A stretch of DNA of 7,428 bases. Origin: an uncultured Flavobacteriales bacterium. Its GTDB lineage: Bacteria > Bacteroidota > Bacteroidia > Palsa-965. Made by a program: the position numbers and the translations under genes. Below the pieces are notes generated by a model, which did no database searches, was not told the DNA's origin, and worked only from the letters and a program-made list of their open reading frames with translations. The stretch is from NCBI GenBank assembly GCA_946478675.1, contig CAMLEF010000235.1, positions 1 through 7,428 on the forward strand, read 5' to 3'. Positions 1-5,143 of this stretch are shown here, piece after piece; the first letter of the stretch is position 1; each line of letters opens with the position of its first letter.

Positions 1-1031
1 GGGTCCAGCTGGCCATCGGGACCGACCACACCGCCGCCGTTGGTGGCGTTGCCCTGGGTAGAAGAGCTTTCGATCAACAGACCGGTCGGGTAACCTGCCC
101 ACACGGAGTTGAATGCCGAGCAGCGGGAGTTACGACGAAGGTGAAGTGCACGCTTGTAGTTGCTGTTGATCGTGCTGTTGAAGCAATACGCGCCGAAGAT
201 CGAAACGTTCGAGAAGATCGGGTTGGTGATCGGCGTGTTCGTCGTGCCGGTAGCGTCGTTGTCGGATTCGAAACCGTTCGAGCCGGACTGGTCGGCGATG
301 TTCGGATCGCGCAGCGCAACCGCGAACTGGATCTTGCCGTGGAAACCGAAGTCGGTATCGAAATCGTCATCCCAGCCGCGGTAAGCGACAAGCCATTTCG
401 CGTTCACTGCGCCGCCGAACCACTCGTAAGAGTCGTCGCCGGAGTAGGAAACCTGGATGTGCTCGAGCACGGTTTTACGACCGACGCCGCCGCAGGTGAG
501 ACCGTTGATCTCGCTGTTCGGCTGGAACGCAATGCCGGGGAATTCGATGCGCACATATTTGAGAACGCCCGAGCTGTCGTCGTCGTTCGGAGTAGCGCCG
601 CCACCATAGATGGAACCTACGCCGCCTTCGATGACCGCTTCGCCGGCTTGCGTGCCGAGTGATGCGTTGGCAGGCTGGTTAACGGAACCGCGGCCGCAGA
701 GAATGACACCGCCCCAGTCGCCGTACGAACGCTGGCCGGGTGATTTCTGTGAAGTGAAAACGATCGGCTGGTCGGCGGTGCCTACTGCTACGAGCTTGGC
801 ATCGCGCTCGACGATCAGCGCGCCTTGTGAAGCGTAATCGCCTTTAATTACGGTGCCCGCCTGGATGGTGACGGTTGCGCCGGCTTTTACATAAACCCAT
901 CCGTTGAGGATGTAAATGTTGTTGTTCGTCCACGTTTCGTTCGCCGTAATGTTGCCCGTTTTGATGATCTGGGCATCGAGGCCGAGAAAACCGGAAGCGA
1001 GCAAACCACAGGTGAGTAGGAACTTTTTCAT
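1..1031 (-). CDS. Exported Asp-rich beta-helix protein (5' part, cut by left edge)
   Basis: The ATG at 1029-1031 opens a frame that stays open to the left edge, giving 343 visible residues with no stop; the C-terminus lies outside. Residues 1-20 (MKKFLLTCGLLASGFLGLDA) form a typical signal peptide, probably cut before Gln21. Cys8 is too early to be a lipobox Cys, so this is probably not a lipoprotein. Residues 38-95 show hydrophobic/Gly turns of a right-handed beta-helix (GATVTIQAGTVIKG, then ALIVERDAKLVAVGTADQPIVFTS in two adjoining stretches). Later come GDWGGVILCGRGSVNQP (104-120), an NDDDSSG stretch (149-155), SGDDSYEWFGG (197-207) and the acidic loop DDDFDTDFG (221-229), which could bind Ca2+. 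The pattern matches secreted Bacteroidota proteins often labelled 'T9SS C-terminal target domain-containing', found beside TonB-dependent receptors. Whether this one has a T9SS sorting domain cannot be seen. The function is unknown; a surface or periplasmic ligand-binding partner for the receptor encoded upstream is inferred. Confidence 0.85.
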   Translation of the reverse strand, partial: MKKFLLTCGLLASGFLGLDAQIIKTGNITANETWTNNNIYILNGWVYVKAGATVTIQAGTVIKGDYASQGALIVERDAKLVAVGTADQPIVFTSQKSPGQRSYGDWGGVILCGRGSVNQPANASLGTQAGEAVIEGGVGSIYGGGATPNDDDSSGVLKYVRIEFPGIAFQPNSEINGLTCGGVGRKTVLEHIQVSYSGDDSYEWFGGAVNAKWLVAYRGWDDDFDTDFGFHGKIQFAVALRDPNIADQSGSNGFESDNDATGTTNTPITNPIFSNVSIFGAYCFNSTINSNYKRALHLRRNSRCSAFNSVWAGYPTGLLIESSSTQGNATNGGGVVGPDGQLD

Positions 1032-1079
1032 GTTGTTTGTCGTTAGTGAGATGTTCTGTTTCTGATTTGAAATTCGGAG

Positions 1080-1087
1080 CAAAACTA
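1080..1087 (-). promoter_or_regulatory. Candidate -7 promoter box of the beta-helix gene
   Basis: On the minus strand this reads TAGTTTTG, an exact match to the Bacteroidota -7 consensus TAnnTTTG. It lies 48 bases before the start codon, which would leave a leader of roughly 40 bases. No TTTG-like -33 element is visible at the usual 19-21 base spacing, so the promoter may be weak or activator-dependent. It supports separate transcription of this gene from the receptor gene, which ends at a terminator upstream. Confidence 0.45.
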
Positions 1088-1099
1088 TCCGCAGCGGAT
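1087..1099. promoter_or_regulatory. Operator-like dyad abutting the -7 box
   Basis: ATCCGC-A-GCGGAT is a perfect 6-base inverted repeat around one central base. It overlaps the upstream edge of the TAGTTTTG box of the beta-helix gene, where a bound protein would affect RNA polymerase. A short AT palindrome, TTTATATAAA, lies further upstream at 1120-1129. Function as an operator is inferred from symmetry and position only; a 6-base dyad can occur by chance. Confidence 0.25.
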
Positions 1100-1210
1100 G
1101 ACGGAAGTATGAATGGGGCTTTATATAAATGTTAGCGTGCGTTACCGGCGTGTGAAGAAAATCGCGCGGAAAAAAGTTTTGGTTAACGCTGGCGTAATAG
1201 AAGAGAGCGA

Positions 1211-1253
1211 AACAAAAAACAAATCCCGAAGACTGTTGTGCTCTTCGGGATTT
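1211..1253 (-). terminator. Intrinsic terminator of the TonB-dependent receptor gene
   Basis: A perfect 12-base-pair stem (AAATCCCGAAGA at 1221-1232, TCTTCGGGATTT at 1242-1253) encloses a 9-base loop. In the minus direction the stem is followed by GTTTTTTGTTT, a good U-tract. It starts 19 bases past the receptor stop codon. The opposite strand also has a T-rich stretch after the stem (1251-1263), so the element could stop transcription both ways, but no plus-strand gene ends here. It separates the receptor from the beta-helix gene, so co-transcription would need readthrough. Confidence 0.85.
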
Positions 1254-1272
1254 ACTTTTTTTTCAAAAGCTT

Positions 1273-4170
1273 TTAATTCGGCAGGCGCACCGTTACGCCC
1301 AGCGTGTAATACGTGCCGCGCTTGAAATACTGCATGCGCTGATCGGTGTTGCGGTTCAGCTTGCCGTCGCCGTCCGCATCCTGCATCAGCAGCGTTTCCT
1401 GGTTGAGCAGGTCGGTGATGTTGAGTCGCACGTCGATGTTGTTTTTGCTGCCGAATGTTTTGACGACTGCGAAATCGAGCTGGTGGCGCGGCATCTCGTA
1501 GACTTCCGGGATACCCGGCACACCCACGATCACAACGCGCGGGCCGATCACGTTGTACATCGCATTGATCTGCAAACGCAGCGAATCGTTCTGGTAGAAC
1601 AAACCGGCATTGATGATCCACGGCGACTGTCCCATCATCGGGCGCGTGCTGCCGACGGTGTCGAGCTTGATCCTGCTGTCGATCCACGCGGCGTTGGCGA
1701 CGACACCGATGTTGCGAATCACGGGAATGTTCAGGCTGTCGAGACGTTTGCGCACTTCGATCTCGGCGCCGTAGTTGTCGGCGCGCGGCGCGTTGCCCCA
1801 GGTGAAGCTGCGCGTTCCGCCCGAACCAACACCGGGAACGAAATACACTTCGATCGGGTTGATGAATTTTTTGTAGAAGAGACCGACGGTGATGTTCTCG
1901 CCGGAACGCGGATAAAATTCCCAGCGCAGATCGTAATTGTCGACCGTTGCGATTTTCAAATTCTCGTTGCCGGTGTTGATCGAATTGAAAACGAAATCGT
2001 AGAAGTAGAACGGCGCGATCTCGCGGAACTCGGGACGGTTCAGCGTTTTTCCGTAAGAGACGCGGCCCACCATGCGATCGGTAAGGTTGAACGCGATGTT
2101 GACGGACGGCAGGAAGCTCGTGATGTTGTTGATCACGATCGCCGTGTCGTTGCTGTTCGTCTTGTGGCTGTGCAGCTGCTGGTCGTTGTGCTCCACGCGC
2201 AGGCCGCCGCTCACACGTACCCGTTCGTGCGGTTGCAGATCGTTCTTGCCGGTGAAATGTCCGAACGGAAGAATAACCATCACGTAACCCGCCTGCAGTT
2301 TGTTCGACGCTTTGTACTGGTCCGACAAGCTCGTCTTTTCACTGATCTGGAGACCGTTCGTGCTGTCGATGTTCGCAGTGTTGAACAGCGTATTGATCGG
2401 CGAAACGAGCAGCTCCGAATTGCTGTACGTTTGGATCGACGCAGCTTTGTAAGCGATGTTGCGCACTCGGAAATCACGCTCTTTGTCTTCTGCGTAAACA
2501 CCAGCTTTTACTGTAAAGCTGTAAGCGTTCGAATCTTTGCCGAGCGTAACGATCTGCTGGAAATTCGCATTCGCCGCTTTGATGTCTTCCACCAGCCACA
2601 TGTAAATGCGTCCCATGAACGAAGGCGTCGGCGCGCTGGTCACGTACACGTAAAACGGATCGTCGGCCTGCGCGGAAAAATCTTTGTAATAATGCACGCG
2701 TTTCCAGTCCGGGTCCTGCCGGCGGGAAAGCGAATACGCGGCCGTCCAGTCGAACTGCGTACGCTTGTTGTTGAAGTAATGCTGTCCGCCGAGCTGCCCG
2801 GTGTAAATCGTGCGTTGCGTGTAGTGGTACGAATAATCCTGGTGGAAATTCGCTTCTTCCATGTTGCGGCCGGTGCGCAGGCTCGTTTCGTTATCACCCA
2901 TCTGGTTGAACAGGTTCTTGAACGTGATGTGCTGGTTGCCTGCTTTCCCGAAACGAAGCGCGTTGTTCTGCACCAAAGCCAGGCGCACCGATTGTCGCCC
3001 GACGAGATCTTCATAAGAGAAAATCGTGTCGCTCGAATGCGTGCTCGCCGAATACGTATTGTAATCGAGGCGATAGCTGGTGAACGACGAATACGTATTG
3101 GAATAGTTAATGCCGGTAATGTTGCCGAACTGGAAACCGTTGTGATCTTTCGAACCCGCTTTGCTGTAACGGTAATTCCACGTCATGTTGAAGCGGTTGT
3201 CGACCGGCGCATTGAACGTTTGATACGTCCAGTTGTCCGGCATCTCACGGCCGAGCTGCTGCAGCGTGGATTTGCTGGTGACTTTCGCAAGATCTTCCGG
3301 GAAGCCGGCAGGCAGCGCGCGCGAGTTGGCGCCGAATCCGAATGCGTCGGAAGAAGTGCCTTTGTTCAGGATGATCGGCTGCATCGTAGTGCCGCTGCGG
3401 AATCCCGCCTGGTAGTTCACGTTGATGCCGGAATGGTCGGGAATCTCCGTCGTATTGATGCGGATGACGCCGCCTGCAAATTCGCCGGGAAGATCGGGCG
3501 ACGGCGATTTATAGATGAGAAAGTTGTCGATCATCGCGCTCGGCACAAGATCGAACGAAAACGATTTAACATCCGACTCCACAGAAGGCGCGAGCACGCT
3601 GTTCAGCAAAACGGAATTGTAACGTTCGGAAAGACCGCGCACCACCACGAAGCGATTGTCGACAAGCGTAACGCCCGGCAATCGTTTAGCGACTTCACCG
3701 GCATTCGTCACGGGCGTTTTGGCAATTTCGCTGCTGCCCGTTCCGTCAACGACCGCGTTGCCTTTACGGATCGTGTCGAGGATGGCGCCCTGCGCGCTGG
3801 TGGGGCGATAATCGATGAACGTAAAGGTTGTTGCGCCCGAATCCAGGTTGTTTTTTGACGCATCCAACACGAAGTCGAGCGGCGTGGATTTTCCGGCTTC
3901 CACTTTTACGCCGGAGATGGTGACCGGCGAATAACCGAAGAATTTACAAGTGATGGAATACGTGCCGGGCGCGATGCGGATCGAATATTTTCCGTCGAAA
4001 TCGGTTTGCGCGCCTGCAGCGATGCTGTCCACTTTTACGACAGCGCCTACTACCGGTCCCGGCAACCCGACAGCCGGTTTTTCAGTTACAACGCCGGTGA
4101 CTGTACCGGTTTGCGCGTAACTTGCAGTAACCATACTCGTAATAACAATCAGGGTTAACAGGAATCTCAT
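1273..4170 (-). CDS. TonB-dependent outer-membrane receptor with carboxypeptidase-regulatory-like N-terminal domain
   Basis: The product has 965 residues, complete from the ATG at 4168-4170 to TAA at 1273-1275. Residues 1-20 (MRFLLTLIVITSMVTASYAQ) are a signal peptide. Residues about 22-103 are a carboxypeptidase-regulatory-like Ig-type domain (TDFDGKYSIRIAPGTYSI at 56-73). Residues about 125-245 are the plug, with the family signature AKRLPGVTLVDNRFVVVRGLSERYN beginning at 161 in adjoining stretches, then SPSPDLPGEFAGGVIRINT (222-240). The rest is the beta-barrel, including DNYDLRWEFYPRSGENITVG-type segments. Receptors of this type bring bound substrates through the outer membrane using TonB-ExbBD energy. 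No SusD-like gene lies alongside, which argues against a standard glycan SusCD pair; the beta-helix protein downstream may be the partner. The substrate cannot be assigned. Oddities: no clear TonB box between residues 104 and 125, and the C-terminus ends RLPN instead of the usual aromatic residue. Confidence 0.95.
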   Translation of the reverse strand: MRFLLTLIVITSMVTASYAQTGTVTGVVTEKPAVGLPGPVVGAVVKVDSIAAGAQTDFDGKYSIRIAPGTYSITCKFFGYSPVTISGVKVEAGKSTPLDFVLDASKNNLDSGATTFTFIDYRPTSAQGAILDTIRKGNAVVDGTGSSEIAKTPVTNAGEVAKRLPGVTLVDNRFVVVRGLSERYNSVLLNSVLAPSVESDVKSFSFDLVPSAMIDNFLIYKSPSPDLPGEFAGGVIRINTTEIPDHSGINVNYQAGFRSGTTMQPIILNKGTSSDAFGFGANSRALPAGFPEDLAKVTSKSTLQQLGREMPDNWTYQTFNAPVDNRFNMTWNYRYSKAGSKDHNGFQFGNITGINYSNTYSSFTSYRLDYNTYSASTHSSDTIFSYEDLVGRQSVRLALVQNNALRFGKAGNQHITFKNLFNQMGDNETSLRTGRNMEEANFHQDYSYHYTQRTIYTGQLGGQHYFNNKRTQFDWTAAYSLSRRQDPDWKRVHYYKDFSAQADDPFYVYVTSAPTPSFMGRIYMWLVEDIKAANANFQQIVTLGKDSNAYSFTVKAGVYAEDKERDFRVRNIAYKAASIQTYSNSELLVSPINTLFNTANIDSTNGLQISEKTSLSDQYKASNKLQAGYVMVILPFGHFTGKNDLQPHERVRVSGGLRVEHNDQQLHSHKTNSNDTAIVINNITSFLPSVNIAFNLTDRMVGRVSYGKTLNRPEFREIAPFYFYDFVFNSINTGNENLKIATVDNYDLRWEFYPRSGENITVGLFYKKFINPIEVYFVPGVGSGGTRSFTWGNAPRADNYGAEIEVRKRLDSLNIPVIRNIGVVANAAWIDSRIKLDTVGSTRPMMGQSPWIINAGLFYQNDSLRLQINAMYNVIGPRVVIVGVPGIPEVYEMPRHQLDFAVVKTFGSKNNIDVRLNITDLLNQETLLMQDADGDGKLNRNTDQRMQYFKRGTYYTLGVTVRLPN

Positions 4171-4191
4171 GCTGGTAGTTTTTTAACCCCG

Positions 4192-4199
4192 CAAAGAAA
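4192..4199 (-). promoter_or_regulatory. Weak candidate -7 box of the receptor gene
   Basis: On the minus strand this reads TTTCTTTG, one mismatch from TAnnTTTG, and ends 21 bases before the receptor start codon. That is a plausible position, similar to the regulator promoter on the other strand. No convincing -33 TTTG is seen at the normal spacing, which would fit a promoter that needs an activator. This is the best candidate I can find, but it is not strong. Confidence 0.3.
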
Positions 4200-4221
4200 C
4201 CGGTGGCGAATGACCCGTCTA

Positions 4222-4313
4222 TTAAAACAAGATGAACATGATGTAAACTGCCGGGTTAAATTAAGGTTGCTTTCAGCCAGAACTTAATCTTCCGTTAACA
4301 TAGGCCGTTAAAA
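4222..4313. promoter_or_regulatory. TTAA-rich repeated motifs in the divergent intergenic region
   Basis: TTAA occurs at 4222, 4256, 4261, 4284, 4295 and 4308, between the receptor and regulator genes. The last three are TTAATC, TTAACA and TTAAAA at 11- and 13-base spacing, and the last two sit in a direct repeat of CCGTTAA (4292-4298 and 4305-4311). Roughly one-turn direct repeats are the usual binding pattern of OmpR/PhoB-family dimers, and the Bacillus PhoP box is TTAACA-like with about 11-base period. The cluster lies just upstream of the regulator's -7 box. Binding by the neighbouring regulator is inferred; AT-rich promoters often contain TTAA by chance. Confidence 0.35.
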
Positions 4314-4321
4314 GACCGCCT

Positions 4322-4329
4322 TACCTTTG
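4322..4329 (+). promoter_or_regulatory. Bacteroidota-type -7 promoter box of the response regulator
   Basis: TACCTTTG matches TAnnTTTG exactly and is followed by T, as is frequent in this phylum. It ends 18 bases before the ATG at 4348, so the mRNA leader would be only about 10-13 bases. No Shine-Dalgarno sequence precedes the start, consistent with Bacteroidota translation. The -33 region (about 4295-4303, TTAACATAG) lacks a clean TTTG. Confidence 0.7.
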
Positions 4330-4347
4330 TAACCGAATAAGAACTAT

Positions 4348-5028
4348 ATGACAACCTTTTCCCACAAGATCTTACTGGTTGACGACGAGCAGGACATCCT
4401 GGAATTCCTGGGATACAACCTCCGCAAAGAAGGATACACAGTGTTTACGGCCGACAACGGCGAAACGGCGATCGCTCTTGCGAAAAAGGAGCTGCCGCAC
4501 CTGGTGCTCCTCGACGTGATGATGCCGGGTCTCGATGGAATCGAAGTTTGTCGCGAGTTGCGCAGTGCGCCTGGAATGGAAGATGTAGTGATTGCTTTCC
4601 TCACCGCACGCAGCGAAGATTATTCGCACATCGCAGGCTTCGATGCCGGCGCCGACGATTACATCAACAAACCGATCAAGCCGCGTGTGCTGATCAGCCG
4701 CATCAAAGCGTTGCTCCGCCGGTATCCTGGCGCGAAAGACGGCGAAGTGATGGACATGGGCGGCCTGCGCATCGATCGTGAAAGTTATCTCGTCTACAAA
4801 GACGGCAATGAAATATCGCTACCGCGAAAAGAATTCGAACTGCTCTCCCTCCTGGCGTCCAAACCCGGGAAAGTCTTCGCCCGCGAAGAAATTCTCGACA
4901 GGGTCTGGGGAGGTGAAGTCATCGTCGGAGACCGCACGATCGACGTGCATATCCGCAAACTCCGCGAAAAGATCGGAGAGGACTTCATCAAAACGGTCAA
5001 GGGAGTCGGCTACAAATTCGAATTCTGA
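4348..5028 (+). CDS. OmpR/PhoB-family response regulator
   Basis: This 226-residue protein has the usual length and two domains of the family. The receiver (about 6-125) has the acidic pair D12/D13, the phospho-acceptor D56 in LLDVMMPG, the switch residues T86 and Y105, and the invariant K108 before Pro (DDYINKPIKP). The winged-helix DNA-binding domain (about 135-226) carries LPRKEFELLSLLA, REEILDRVWG and the recognition-helix region GDRTIDVHIRKLREKIG, ending TVKGVGYKFEF. It should be a phosphorylation-controlled DNA-binding transcription factor in the cytoplasm. The ATG at 4348 directly follows a good promoter and is the natural start. No histidine kinase gene follows; the gene ends at a terminator and faces polA, so it appears monocistronic. 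It is divergent from the receptor gene, making that gene and itself likely targets. It resembles PhoB, but also Bacteroides RprY-type regulators, so I give no gene symbol. Confidence 0.95.
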   Translation: MTTFSHKILLVDDEQDILEFLGYNLRKEGYTVFTADNGETAIALAKKELPHLVLLDVMMPGLDGIEVCRELRSAPGMEDVVIAFLTARSEDYSHIAGFDAGADDYINKPIKPRVLISRIKALLRRYPGAKDGEVMDMGGLRIDRESYLVYKDGNEISLPRKEFELLSLLASKPGKVFAREEILDRVWGGEVIVGDRTIDVHIRKLREKIGEDFIKTVKGVGYKFEF

Positions 5029-5039
5029 TTGTACTGATG

Positions 5040-5058
5040 CGCGCAGAGACGCTGCGCG
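5040..5058. other. Small GC-rich hairpin after the regulator gene
   Basis: CGCGCAG (5040-5046) and CTGCGCG (5052-5058) form a perfect 7-base-pair stem with a 5-base loop (AGACG). It starts 12 bases after the regulator stop and lies just before the larger ACATAG hairpin. Neither strand has a T-run after it, so it is not a standard intrinsic terminator by itself. It might stabilise a transcript 3' end or belong to the same repeat element as its neighbour. Confidence 0.5.
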
Positions 5059-5064
5059 TTGTTG

Positions 5065-5133
5065 AACCACATAGGAACATAGAAACACATAGAAAGCAAA
5101 CTATGTGAAACTATGTTTCTATGTGGTTTTTTT
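5065..5133 (+). terminator. Large ACATAG-repeat hairpin with T-run between convergent genes
   Basis: Two 28-base arms (5065-5092 and 5101-5128) pair around the 8-base loop AAAGCAAA. The pairing is perfect apart from one G-T wobble (5075/5118) and one symmetric AAA/AAA internal bulge (5083-5085 with 5108-5110). On the plus strand the stem runs into seven T (5127-5133), so it should end the regulator transcript. The minus strand has no U-tract after the stem, so polA termination here is less certain. Each arm is made of iterated units: CACATAG, ACATAG, CACATAG, with CTATGTG, CTATGTT, CTATGTG as complements. I have an impression of similar ACATAG-type intergenic hairpins in other Bacteroidota genomes, so it may be one copy of a dispersed repeat; that needs a search. 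Confidence 0.8.
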
Positions 5134-5143
5134 CATCTGCACA

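Noticed and set aside
141..662. 173-residue plus-strand frame opposite the beta-helix gene
   Set aside because: The minus-strand reading gives a signal peptide and coherent beta-helix repeats; this frame shows only Val/Ala/Arg-rich shadow composition.
1022..1045. Cys8 in the secreted protein as a lipoprotein lipobox (LLTC)
   Set aside because: It lies only seven residues from the start, within the hydrophobic core, too early for signal peptidase II; cleavage near Ala20/Gln21 is more plausible.
3051..3099. Two copies of the perfect palindrome AATACGTATT, 39 bases apart
   Set aside because: Both encode the same NTYS tetrapeptide in the receptor and are spaced by a whole number of codons, so protein repetition explains them better than a DNA site.
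1483..3858. 791-residue open frame on the plus strand opposite the receptor
   Set aside because: It is Arg/Val/His-rich with no recognisable domain or signal, and lies wholly antisense to a clear receptor gene. Long antisense frames are expected where codons are G/C-rich at third positions.
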